From positions 124,001 to 188,000 of the forward strand of contig JAHHIC010000074.1 of assembly GCA_019359035.1 (NCBI GenBank): DNA of 64,000 bases, in the 5' to 3' direction. The position numbers were made by a program, and so were the translations under genes. This document shows, piece by piece, positions 26,246 through 34,526 of the stretch. Under the pieces are notes generated by a model. It ran no database searches and was not told the DNA's origin. It saw nothing but the letters and a program-made list of their open reading frames with translations. Positions within the stretch are counted from its first letter, which is position 1. The number at the start of each line of letters is the position of its first letter. This DNA is from Scytonematopsis contorta HA4267-MV1. Lineage in GTDB: Bacteria; Cyanobacteriota; Cyanobacteriia; Cyanobacteriales; Nostocaceae.

Positions 26246-27493
26246 ATGGGGTTCATGCAAAACAAACGGTTTTTTCAGGTCGGATTGTCATTATTTTTAT
26301 TGCTGTGCTTGACTTTGGGTATTTTTATCCAACCTGCGTCAGCATTAACTCACGAGCAAAAACTCGTATCCGAAGCTTGGCGAATTGTTAATCGCACTTA
26401 TCTTGACGATACGTTTAATCATCAAAACTGGGCAATGGTGCGGCAAAAAACCTTAGAAAAGCCCATCAGTAACGACAAAGCAGCCTATACGGCAATTAAT
26501 GGAATGATTAAAAGTTTAGGCGACCCTTTTACTAGATTTTTAGACCCAGAACAGTATCGTAGCTTACAAGTAACCACTTCCGGTGAACTGACTGGGGTCG
26601 GTTTACAAATCGCTCAGAATCCTGATACAGGAAGGTTAGAGGTGGTGGCTCCTATCGATGGTTCTCCTGCCGACAAAGCTGGTATTAAGCCTCGTGACCG
26701 TATCATCAAGATAGAAGGAATAACTACCGATAAACTGACTCTAGATGAGGCTGCAGCCAAGATGCGTGGACCGATTGGTAGTTTCGTGACTTTGCTTATA
26801 GAACGCGACGGAGAAGAACAAAAAGAAGTTCAACTAGTACGCGACCGCATCGAGCTAAATCCGGTAGTAGCTGAATTACGTCCAATTGATAAGGGAAAAT
26901 CTATCGGCTACATTCGCCTAACACAATTTAATGCTAATGCTCCTGCTGAGCTATCACAAGCGATTTCCAGTTTAGAGAAAAAAGGTGCTAATGCTTACAT
27001 TTTGGATTTAAGAAACAATCCAGGTGGACTTTTACAAGCAGGCATTGAAATCGCCCGTATGTGGTTAGACAAAGGTACTATAGTTTACACCGTTAATCGT
27101 CAGGGTCTTCAAGGCGATTTTGAATCATTTGGTCCCGCACTTACTGATGACCCTTTGGTAATTTTAGTTAATCAGGGTACAGCCAGCGCTAGCGAAATTC
27201 TTGCTGGTGCATTGCAAGATAATCGTCGTGCCACCTTGGTCGGAGAAACAACCTTTGGTAAAGGCTTAATTCAATCCTTATTTGAATTATCCGATGGTTC
27301 TGGTTTAGCTGTGACCATTGCCAAATACGAAACCCCTATGCATCACGATATTCATAAATTAGGTATAAAACCTGACCAGGAAGTGCATCAAGAATCAATT
27401 AATCGCGACCAAGTAGGTACAAATGCTGACCTACAATATCAGGCAGCGGTGGAAACGCTAACCAAAAAATCTTTAGTTGCGGGAGCGGCTTAG
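26246..27493 (+). CDS. ctpA: Carboxyl-terminal processing protease CtpA
   Basis: CtpA removes the C-terminal extension of photosystem II protein D1 in the lumen, which allows the manganese cluster to assemble; paralogues exist, so the exact substrate is inferred. The 415-residue protein has a signal peptide ending near ASALT (residue 31-35), a PDZ domain at about 110-195 (GELTGVGLQI) and an S41 protease domain. By my count the catalytic pair is Ser314 (NQGTASASEILAG) and Lys339 (TFGKG), 25 apart as in known D1 proteases. I chose the ATG at 26246; an ATG at 26255 is also possible. Divergent from petBD. Confidence 0.93.
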   Translation: MGFMQNKRFFQVGLSLFLLLCLTLGIFIQPASALTHEQKLVSEAWRIVNRTYLDDTFNHQNWAMVRQKTLEKPISNDKAAYTAINGMIKSLGDPFTRFLDPEQYRSLQVTTSGELTGVGLQIAQNPDTGRLEVVAPIDGSPADKAGIKPRDRIIKIEGITTDKLTLDEAAAKMRGPIGSFVTLLIERDGEEQKEVQLVRDRIELNPVVAELRPIDKGKSIGYIRLTQFNANAPAELSQAISSLEKKGANAYILDLRNNPGGLLQAGIEIARMWLDKGTIVYTVNRQGLQGDFESFGPALTDDPLVILVNQGTASASEILAGALQDNRRATLVGETTFGKGLIQSLFELSDGSGLAVTIAKYETPMHHDIHKLGIKPDQEVHQESINRDQVGTNADLQYQAAVETLTKKSLVAGAA

Positions 27494-27500
27494 GGGAAAC

Positions 27501-27642
27501 AATTTGCGATTCGTAATTCGCAATTTGCGATTCGCAATTCGCAATTCGCAATTCGCAATTCGCTATTCGTAATTCGCGATTCGTAATTCGCAATGTAGAG
27601 ACGCGATTCGCAATGTAGAGACGCGATTAATCGCGTCTCTAC
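27501..27642. repeat. TTCGCAA heptamer array ending in a 28-bp palindrome
   Basis: About 13 units of TTCGCAA and variants (27501-27597), a partial palindrome arm, then a perfect 28-bp palindrome (27615-27642, core CGATTAATCG) identical to the one inside tamB. The palindrome supplies the stop codon (27639-27641) of the gene on the minus strand. Confidence 0.95.
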
Positions 27643-28301
27643 GCAATGAAATTCTCTACTCGCAGTCGCTCATAGGCGTTATCTATTACGTGTTTTCCTC
27701 GCAAAAAACCTGTGTTGGCTCCAGGACAAATGTATTTCATTGTTTGGGGTGTAAATTTTTCTAACAATGAATTAAGGCTTTTTATTTGCCGCTTCCAATG
27801 AAAAGTTTTAGAGGTGCGTAATAAAACTGGCTCTCCGTTGCCGTTAGGGACTATATGCCTTCCGGTAAACAGTACCCCGGAGCAATCGCTATAGTAGAGA
27901 CAAGAGGAACCCGGAGAATGACCTGGTGTCCAAATAACTTTTGCCAAACTATTAAGTGAAAATTCTTCCTCAAAGCTTGTTACAGTTAATTCAGGTAAGA
28001 GATAGGCTTCCTGTTCTTGAATTAAAACCTCACACCCGAAAGCTTTTTGGATGATTTCGGTTTTACCTATCGCTCCACGATGAGTAATAAATAACCAACG
28101 CACTCCATTGAGAGAGCGCAAAAAATCCAGATTTGCCTCGTCTGTTGCTGGGCAATCTATCAGAATATTGCCTTCGTTTCCTACAATAAAGTAAGATGTT
28201 CCTCCTAAAGTGTCCCGATTTGGAGGAAATGCAAAAATTTTATCTAATACCGTCCGTGGGGGTTTAGCTGTATAAGTAGATTCGTTCGCGCTGGGGCACA
28301 T
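27639..28301 (-). CDS. Metallo-beta-lactamase-fold protein with lost metal ligands
   Basis: A 220-residue protein with the MBL fold order: GGTSYFIVGNEGNILIDCP, WLFITHRGAIGK at 70-80, WTPGHSPGSS near 125-133 and LFTGRHIVP at 145-152. The canonical HxHxDH motif is reduced to a single His74, and the bridging Asp of the usual TGD is replaced by Arg148; His128 remains. This suggests it no longer binds the dinuclear metal centre and is a pseudoenzyme or has another role. It is convergent with ctpA. Role unknown. Confidence 0.8.
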   Translation of the reverse strand: MCPSANESTYTAKPPRTVLDKIFAFPPNRDTLGGTSYFIVGNEGNILIDCPATDEANLDFLRSLNGVRWLFITHRGAIGKTEIIQKAFGCEVLIQEQEAYLLPELTVTSFEEEFSLNSLAKVIWTPGHSPGSSCLYYSDCSGVLFTGRHIVPNGNGEPVLLRTSKTFHWKRQIKSLNSLLEKFTPQTMKYICPGANTGFLRGKHVIDNAYERLRVENFIA

Positions 28302-28499
28302 AAGTAAATACCCTGTATGTATTAAGGAGTTGCAAATAATTTAGATTGAGTGTGGAATTTTTTACAATTAACAGTTAAAAGTTTATCAGCACTGTTCGCT
28401 GTTTTTTATTTAAAATTAAAGTCTAGTTTGTAGTAAGGGTGGTGAGTCACAGCTGTGAACAAGACGGCTTTTTAATAAAGATAAAATATTGAAAATCAT

Positions 28500-29981
28500 A
28501 TGACACTTTCATTCTGGTTTCTGCTAATTTTAGGAATAATTACTTATGTAATGGTACAGCGCAGTGTTGCCCGTATTACACGGACACCTGTGTGGCTTTT
28601 GTGGCTAGTCTTAATGGCTCCAACCATTATATTGTCTGGATGGATGATGGTGAATGGGACAAAACAGCCTCCACCACGTTCGTTAATGATTTGGTCTTTA
28701 ATTCTTTGCCCTCTGTTATACTGGGTGCTATTTCAGTGGGGTCGTCGTTCACCTAAAGAAACACCGAGCGAAGTTTCTGTTCAACAAAATCCACCATTGG
28801 CTATTCATCCTATTTCAGAACCAGCACCAGTCCGTCCGATTGAACCAACAGAAGAGACTCAGTTAAGAAGTTGTTTTCCTTGGTCAGTATATTACATCCA
28901 AAATATTGAGTACCGTCCCCAGGCTATTATTTGTCGTGGGCAACTAAGAACTAAAGCTAACGATGCTTACCACCGTATCAAGGCAAATATCGAAGCTGAA
29001 TTCGGCGATCGCTTTTTGGTAATCTTTCAAGAAGGGCTAAATGGGAAGCCGTTTTTTGTTCTAGTACCAAACACACAGACGGTTAGAGATGGACGACAGG
29101 AAGAAAAATTAACACGTCCTGTTTTAGCACTGTTAATGTTGTTCATTACTTTGATTACTACCACTTGGGTAGGAACACAAATTGTTGGTGTTGCTCCCAG
29201 AGAAATTATCTCCAGCCCAAATTTACTGCTAAGGGGATTACCTTATTCCTTAGGCTTGCTGACTGTCTTAGGTTTCCACGAAATGGGTCACTATCTGACA
29301 GCCAGGTATTACAAAATTCGTGCAACTCTACCTTACTTTATCCCAATGCCTTTATTTTTAGGCACTTTTGGCGCATTTATTCAGATGCGTAGCCCCGTAC
29401 CTAACCGCAAAGCTTTATTTGATGTCAGTATTGCAGGGCCTCTTGCTGGTTTTATAGTTACCTTACCCTTGCTAATATGGGGTCTAACTCAATCTGAAGT
29501 TGTGTCATTGGATGATAAAACAGGGATTTTTAACCATAATGCTTTGAATCCCAGATATTCGATTTTACTGTCGATAGTATCGAAATTAGCTTTAGGAAGT
29601 CAATTTGTAGCAGGAAAAGCAATTGATTTGCATCCTTTAGCGGTCGCAGGTTTTTTAGGAGTTATTGTCACAGGCTTAAATTTAATGCCCGTTGGACAAC
29701 TGGATGGGGGTCATATAATACATTCAATGTTGGGTCAGAAAACAGCGATTGTAATTGGTCAGATAGCGCGGTTGTGTTTGTTACTACTTTCCCTTGTGCA
29801 GTCAGAATTTTTGTTATGGGCAATTATTTTATTATTCCTACCACTAATTGATGAACCTGCCTTGAATGATGTGACTGAATTAGATAACGGACGGGATATT
29901 TTAGGTATACTCACAATGGCATTGCTAATTGTAATTGTGCTACCGTTACCGCAATTTGCACAAGTTTGGCTACAAATTTAG
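28500..29981 (+). CDS. Site-2 protease family (M50) intramembrane metalloprotease
   Basis: A 493-residue membrane protein. The zinc-binding HEMGH is at residues 260-264 in a membrane span and the third ligand is in LDGGH at 401-405, the pattern of M50/site-2 proteases that cut membrane-bound substrates. The N-terminal 80 residues hold two or three spans, and residues 120-195 form a soluble domain, as in the plant EGY-type proteases. EGY relatives affect chloroplast development; the cyanobacterial substrate is unknown. Single gene; a clear terminator follows. Confidence 0.92.
   Translation: MTLSFWFLLILGIITYVMVQRSVARITRTPVWLLWLVLMAPTIILSGWMMVNGTKQPPPRSLMIWSLILCPLLYWVLFQWGRRSPKETPSEVSVQQNPPLAIHPISEPAPVRPIEPTEETQLRSCFPWSVYYIQNIEYRPQAIICRGQLRTKANDAYHRIKANIEAEFGDRFLVIFQEGLNGKPFFVLVPNTQTVRDGRQEEKLTRPVLALLMLFITLITTTWVGTQIVGVAPREIISSPNLLLRGLPYSLGLLTVLGFHEMGHYLTARYYKIRATLPYFIPMPLFLGTFGAFIQMRSPVPNRKALFDVSIAGPLAGFIVTLPLLIWGLTQSEVVSLDDKTGIFNHNALNPRYSILLSIVSKLALGSQFVAGKAIDLHPLAVAGFLGVIVTGLNLMPVGQLDGGHIIHSMLGQKTAIVIGQIARLCLLLLSLVQSEFLLWAIILLFLPLIDEPALNDVTELDNGRDILGILTMALLIVIVLPLPQFAQVWLQI
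29005..29012. repeat. HIP1 octamer
   Basis: A perfect GCGATCGC palindrome within the site-2 protease gene. Confidence 0.9.
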
Positions 29982-30325
29982 TTTTAATAGCTATCGTGTA
30001 TATACAATTTGAATAAACCCCTGAAAGTAACCGTTCAGGGGTATTTATATACAAAAAAAGATATTTTTACAATCGAGAAGCTCTTTTATAATTCTTTTCC
30101 GGATATGCCTAATATGTGTTGTATACAACATATAAATATTGAATTTTTATATTTTGATTAATTGTTAAATTAATTAGATAAAATTGACAGTATTTTTTTT
30201 ATCAAATAGTGATGTTTTTGCTAAAACGATTAATTTGAATAAGATATGATTATATTTGCCAATTTAGTAGAGAGTCTACTATTTGAGGTGAATTATGCAG
30301 TATAGTTACTAGGACATAAAGAGAG
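29982..30325. other. Intergenic region with terminator, otherwise empty
   Basis: After the hairpin at 30017 this AT-rich stretch shows a GTTGTATACAACATATAAA palindromic patch near 30117 but no gene. It must contain the promoter of the coiled-coil gene. Confidence 0.45.
30017..30042 (+). terminator. Hairpin terminator after the site-2 protease
   Basis: ACCCCTGAA and TTCAGGGGT form a perfect 9-bp stem with an 8-base loop, 36 bases after the stop codon, followed by an AT-rich tail. Confidence 0.8.
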
Positions 30326-31336
30326 ATGGCTCTACTAATTTTATCTTCTGTATCATCAATTGCGATTGCAATAGTTGCGGTATTGGTTGTTTATATTCTT
30401 AATATTCTGCGAGAAAACAAGATTCAGCAGGAAGCATTACTTAATTCTTTAGAAGCTGCGAATAATTTACATCAGCAGAATCAGCAACAAGCCCAAATAA
30501 CTGCTGAAGAGATTGTGAAACAGGTAGAAGTATTAAATGTTTTAAAGAATCAAGTTATCAATTTAACATATAGTAATGGTAACTTTGAAAATTTGTTGAA
30601 TAAGTTCCAAGAGACTAATAAAAACTTTCAGAAAAACCTCAACGATTCGCTACAAGATAATAGTAGTAGTCAACTAACTAAGTTACAATCAGTGGTAGAA
30701 AAATTAGAAAGTCTACTACCAATGCCAAATCAAGTAGTAACTTTAGCACAAGGTGTTTCTAATTTAGAGAGTAGCTTTGCAAAATTGCAAGAATTTAATC
30801 AGAACTCCCAAGACAGTATTACTAATTTGCTACAGACAAATAACAGTAATCAAATAGAAAAACTAGAAGCAGTAGCAGAAAAGTTAGAAGCAACATTAGA
30901 AATTTTATCACCAGTACAAACTAAAGTTACAAGTTTAGTAGAAGGTATTTCTAATTTGGAAACTAGCTTCAATAAATTGCAAGAAGCTAACCAGATTTCT
31001 CAACAAGACATGGCTAGTTTGTTACAGGATAATAACAGTAATCAGTTAGAGCATTTACAAACATTGGTGGAAAAACTAGAAACAAAATTAGAAGCTTTAC
31101 CATCCACGCAAAGTACACCTGATACAGAAAGTCAACATGAAGTTATAGCAGTTTCATCATTCATGCAAAATATAACTGACACAGAAAGTCAAAATGAAGT
31201 TATGGTGAATGAAGAAACACCTTTAGAAGAAGACGTTGAAACGGAAAGCCTTACCGAAGAAAAAGCTGTAGCTAAAAATCAAACTTCTTCTACAAAAGCA
31301 CAAGTAGGGAAAAAAGCAAAACGGAAAAAAGCCTAG
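30326..31336 (+). CDS. Membrane-anchored coiled-coil repeat protein
   Basis: A 336-residue protein with one N-terminal membrane span (about residues 3-28) and a long coiled coil. Three imperfect repeats of about 58-60 residues are visible; each contains a motif like SNLETSFNKLQEANQ, then LLQDNNSNQLEHLQTLVEKLE. The C-terminal 75 residues are acidic (TPLEEDVETESLTEEK) and end in a strongly basic tail (KKAKRKKA). I recognise no enzyme domain. It may be a structural or tethering protein. The 28-bp palindrome at 31348 lies 12 bases after its stop. Confidence 0.7.
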   Translation: MALLILSSVSSIAIAIVAVLVVYILNILRENKIQQEALLNSLEAANNLHQQNQQQAQITAEEIVKQVEVLNVLKNQVINLTYSNGNFENLLNKFQETNKNFQKNLNDSLQDNSSSQLTKLQSVVEKLESLLPMPNQVVTLAQGVSNLESSFAKLQEFNQNSQDSITNLLQTNNSNQIEKLEAVAEKLEATLEILSPVQTKVTSLVEGISNLETSFNKLQEANQISQQDMASLLQDNNSNQLEHLQTLVEKLETKLEALPSTQSTPDTESQHEVIAVSSFMQNITDTESQNEVMVNEETPLEEDVETESLTEEKAVAKNQTSSTKAQVGKKAKRKKA

Positions 31337-31347
31337 TTGATGAGGAC

Positions 31348-31375
31348 GTAGAGACGTTACATGTAACGTCTCTAC
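31348..31375. repeat. 28-bp perfect palindrome, core TTACATGTAA
   Basis: Arms GTAGAGACG and CGTCTCTAC with core TTACATGTAA, between two convergent genes; it may also terminate transcription. Same family as the palindromes at 15259, 16929, 27615 and 41726. Confidence 0.93.
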
Positions 31376-31398
31376 AGGGATTTCCATCCCCCAAAAAA

Positions 31399-31956
31399 TT
31401 AATTAGATGCGGAGTTTGCTGTTGAGGTCTCTTTTGCTGGAGTTGTTACACCCATACGAATTTCTGACGTAAAGGAAGTCATACTACAGCTATCTGATTG
31501 CTTGATAATACTCACACGCATCCGTAGGTTGGGACTAGCAAACCACATACGCTCCTCAGAGTCAACAGTTTCAGATTTAGTAATTAGGGTTAATGACTCA
31601 TCAGTGCCTAATTTATAGTTTCCAGCAACTGGTTTTTCTCCGTTAGCAATAGAACGCAAAAACTTACCTTCTTCCTGGTTGTCTGAATTGGGGACTAGTA
31701 CTAATACAACAGAACCAGTATTTTTTTGATTCAATTTTGTTGTATCATTCCAAGTGGCTTTAATACCACAAGAAGCCTGATTTGGCTGAATTTGGTATAG
31801 TTCACACAGTTGAATAACTTCCGTTGCATTTGTTGTCAGTTCTTCAATGACGATTTCTGACTTTGCTTCAGTTGGTTTTTTGCTTGTCAAATCATGAATG
31901 GTACGATGAGCAAACCATTTACCAGCACTTAAGTGAAAAAATTCTTTAATATCCAT
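31399..31956 (-). CDS. Phycobiliprotein lyase, CpcS/CpeS family
   Basis: A 185-residue lipocalin-fold lyase. S-type lyases attach phycocyanobilin to a cysteine (usually Cys-82 type) of phycobiliprotein subunits. Signatures are MDIKEFFHLSAGKWFAHRT at the N-terminus, the LCELYQI stretch, ERMWFASPNLRMRVS and SFTSEIRMGV. The start is the ATG at 31956; the frame extends further but the family begins here. The C-terminal AKETSTANSASN is not conserved. Which subtype (CpcS, CpcU, CpeS) cannot be told. The HEAT-repeat gene lies directly upstream on the same strand, about 100 bases away. Confidence 0.87.
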   Translation of the reverse strand: MDIKEFFHLSAGKWFAHRTIHDLTSKKPTEAKSEIVIEELTTNATEVIQLCELYQIQPNQASCGIKATWNDTTKLNQKNTGSVVLVLVPNSDNQEEGKFLRSIANGEKPVAGNYKLGTDESLTLITKSETVDSEERMWFASPNLRMRVSIIKQSDSCSMTSFTSEIRMGVTTPAKETSTANSASN

Positions 31957-32060
31957 CAATCTATTAACCCGCATCAAAATTCTGCAAAATGCCACTAATT
32001 TAAAAGTAGCAGTCTATCAGGCAATTAACTATCACCCATTAGCCAGTCTTCTATTAGAGA

Positions 32061-32738
32061 TTACCCAACCCCATCTTCCGAAAGTTTTTTCAGGGAAATA
32101 ATCGCTGACTCAGCAACGTGGGGATGAGCATCTTTTTCTAAATATTTCAAAGCCGAAACACTTTTTGGTGTGGGAAGATTACCTAAAGCTTCTGCTAAAC
32201 GTTGCCTTACTAACCAATCCTCCGATTGAGCAAAGCGCAAAATATGGTCTACAGCACTAATTTCTTTTATTTCTCCCAGAGCTGCAATAGCCGCTTGTTG
32301 CAGAACTACTTCTTTGCTGTCTAATGCTTCAATTAAGACATCACGAGCACGTGGGTCTTTAATATTGCCAAGCGCAACTGCTGCGCTAAAACGTACTAGC
32401 CAGCTTGTATCTTCATAAAAAGAGCGCACCAGTATTTCAAATGCCCTAGGGTCTTCTAAATAACCTAATGCACCAGCTGCATCAGCACGAATACTGTAAT
32501 CCGGGTCAGTTTCCAGGACTTTGACCAAAATCGGGTAGGATTCTTCGGTTTGTTTGATACCTAAAGCAAACACCGCCATTGCCCGAACTTGGAGAGAGTC
32601 ATCGTACAACACCTTTTTTATTAAAGGTAAAGCATCCTCTGCCGGAACATTCCTCAAAGAAGCAAGAGCTACCATACGGTCGCGTAGGTTAGGGCTTTCT
32701 AACTGAGCAGAGAGTTCTTCTAAGCTTTGTTCTGCCAT
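32061..32738 (-). CDS. HEAT-repeat protein, NblB/CpcE-like
   Basis: A 225-residue protein made of about six HEAT or PBS-lyase-type repeats of 31 residues (VRAMAVFALGIKQTEESYPI, IRADAAGALGYLEDPRAFEI, VRFSAAVALGNIKDPRARDV, VRQRLAEALGNLPTPKSVSA). Length and repeat type resemble NblB, needed for phycobilisome degradation, and the E/F-type bilin lyases. Its position next to the CpcS/CpeS lyase on the same strand supports a role in phycobilisome assembly or turnover. Whether it is true NblB would need a family comparison. Confidence 0.75.
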   Translation of the reverse strand: MAEQSLEELSAQLESPNLRDRMVALASLRNVPAEDALPLIKKVLYDDSLQVRAMAVFALGIKQTEESYPILVKVLETDPDYSIRADAAGALGYLEDPRAFEILVRSFYEDTSWLVRFSAAVALGNIKDPRARDVLIEALDSKEVVLQQAAIAALGEIKEISAVDHILRFAQSEDWLVRQRLAEALGNLPTPKSVSALKYLEKDAHPHVAESAIISLKKLSEDGVG

Positions 32739-32910
32739 TTAGTTTACAGCACTTAATTTACTTAATCATTACTCTTAGTTTAATTAAGTATTGTTGCAAT
32801 TTCTAATTTTTCTTTTGTTATTATAGGTGATTTATGAGACCAAATCACCTGAAATGTTCTTCCCGTAACGTTTTGGTGGAGAATGTTCCAAAAGACTTTA
32901 ATATTTCCGG

Positions 32911-32959
32911 CAACCATCAACCGTCATCAGTCAACCGTCAACAGTCATCAGTCAACCAT
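32911..32959. repeat. GTCAACC/GTCATCA heptamer array
   Basis: About seven degenerate heptamers (CATCAAC, GTCATCA, GTCAACC, GTCAACA) ending at the stop codon of the symporter gene. Confidence 0.92.
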
Positions 32960-34371
32960 CATTTTTCCCTACGTTCCTTTAGCTTAAGCATAATTTCCGC
33001 GTGCATCTCACGGGTAATTGGGTAGAAGTAGGTTAAAACTAGACCCAGAATTAAACAAATTGTCGGCAGAGGTCCAACGGAAATTCTAATTGCTTGAAGT
33101 GCTAACTCTGGTTGTATCGGTTGTGGTTGTCCTGCAAGAGTTTCTTTAAAACCGGACGATTCTAGAGCAATACCCACTAAAAAAAGTCCTAATGCTAAGC
33201 CTAGTTTTTGTAACTGCACCATAAAAGCATAAAAAATTCCTTCCCTTCGTTGGCCAGTTTGCAGTTCATCCAGTTCAATCACGTCCGGTATCATTGACCA
33301 AGGAACAAGATAAGCAGTAGAAACTCCAAAACCAGCCATTATCGCCATTACGTACATTAAAATATTTTGACCTGGTTGGAGAAAAAATAATCCAGCCTGA
33401 GCAATTATCCATAAGCTCATACCCATAAAATAGACAGCTTTTTTGCCTACTCGCTCACTCAGCTTGCTCCAAAGAAAAAGTGTTACTAAAGCAGTTCCCT
33501 GTACAGCAATAAGTATGATAGGTACATCTGATTCTTTAAATTTCATGCAATTGACAACAAAGTAGGGAATCATACTAGCAGTCACCTGCACAGCTAACCA
33601 GGAACAAAGATATATACCAATTACATATAAAAAAGGTCGATTAGCAAAAACAATTTTTAATTGAGCAACAATTGGTATGGATTCCTCTACTTCTTCGTTA
33701 GTGGTGCGTCTAGCTTCAAAAACCATAATACGTTCGCGTGTTCCCCAAACGCACCAGTATAAAGAAAGCACGGAAATTACTGTACAAACTCCTGCTAAAA
33801 CTAAATATCTTTGCTCAGAACCGCTAACTACCTGAAAAATTATTAATGCCAAAATTAGGGAGAAAATACTCCCACCAATAGAAAAAGCAAAACGAAAACT
33901 ATTTAGCTGAGTACGTTCGTCATAATCTTGGGTGAGTTCGGGGGTCATTGCCGTATATGGTAAATTCACAACAGTGTAAAATACCTGGGACAGTACTCCT
34001 ATACCAACGTAGTACCAAAACAAACTCCATACTTGGGTTGTTTGGTTATCACTAAAACGCGGTATAATCCATTGTAGAAAGAAAAAGATTCCAAATGGGA
34101 TAGCTCCGTAAAATAACCAAGGGAGTCTTCGTCCCCAACGAGATTTTGTTTTATCTGTCAATACACCCACAACCGGGTCATTGACTGCATCCCAAATCTT
34201 GCCAACCATTAAAATGCTCCCAGCTAATCCTGCAGGGATACCCGCAACATTAGTAAAAAAAACCATCATATAAAATATGGCAATGTTGGCAGTGATTGCA
34301 GGTCCCAAATCTCCTGCACCGTAAGCCAATTTCGTTTTCAGGTTTAGCTTCTGATTTTCATAATCATTCAT
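32959..34371 (-). CDS. GPH-family sugar:cation symporter (MFS)
   Basis: A 470-residue, 12-span transporter of the glycoside-pentoside-hexuronide:cation symporter family (MelB-like). The first part reads KLAYGAGDLGPAITANIAIF, followed by KIWDAVNDPVVGVLTDKTKSRWGRRLPW, whose Asp-rich helix and WGRR loop are family markers. It should import a sugar or glycoside with Na+ or H+; the substrate is unknown. The start is the ATG at 34371, with AAAGG eight bases upstream. No sugar-metabolism genes are adjacent. Confidence 0.88.
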   Translation of the reverse strand: MNDYENQKLNLKTKLAYGAGDLGPAITANIAIFYMMVFFTNVAGIPAGLAGSILMVGKIWDAVNDPVVGVLTDKTKSRWGRRLPWLFYGAIPFGIFFFLQWIIPRFSDNQTTQVWSLFWYYVGIGVLSQVFYTVVNLPYTAMTPELTQDYDERTQLNSFRFAFSIGGSIFSLILALIIFQVVSGSEQRYLVLAGVCTVISVLSLYWCVWGTRERIMVFEARRTTNEEVEESIPIVAQLKIVFANRPFLYVIGIYLCSWLAVQVTASMIPYFVVNCMKFKESDVPIILIAVQGTALVTLFLWSKLSERVGKKAVYFMGMSLWIIAQAGLFFLQPGQNILMYVMAIMAGFGVSTAYLVPWSMIPDVIELDELQTGQRREGIFYAFMVQLQKLGLALGLFLVGIALESSGFKETLAGQPQPIQPELALQAIRISVGPLPTICLILGLVLTYFYPITREMHAEIMLKLKERREK

Positions 34372-34396
34372 AATTACCTTTGTCGCCCAAGTATTT

Positions 34397-34434
34397 ATTA
34401 CCAATTACCAATTACCAATTACCAATTACCAATT
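34397..34434. repeat. ATTACCA heptamer array, five copies
   Basis: Five exact ATTACCA units upstream of the symporter gene. The same unit recurs at 37345-37388. Confidence 0.94.
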
Positions 34435-34497
34435 AAGCATTAATACCACGCACCTAAGTATATCTCTTGACAAGCAGTATTTTCTTCAGAGTGTCTA

Positions 34498-34526
34498 TTG
34501 ACAAAACTAACATTTTTCGGTAATTT
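34498..34526 (+). promoter_or_regulatory. Sigma70-type promoter before the TnpB gene
   Basis: TTGACA (34498-34503), a 17-base spacer and TAATTT (34521-34526), 27 bases before the ATG at 34553. GAAGG at 34533 is the nearest purine-rich site. Confidence 0.6.
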
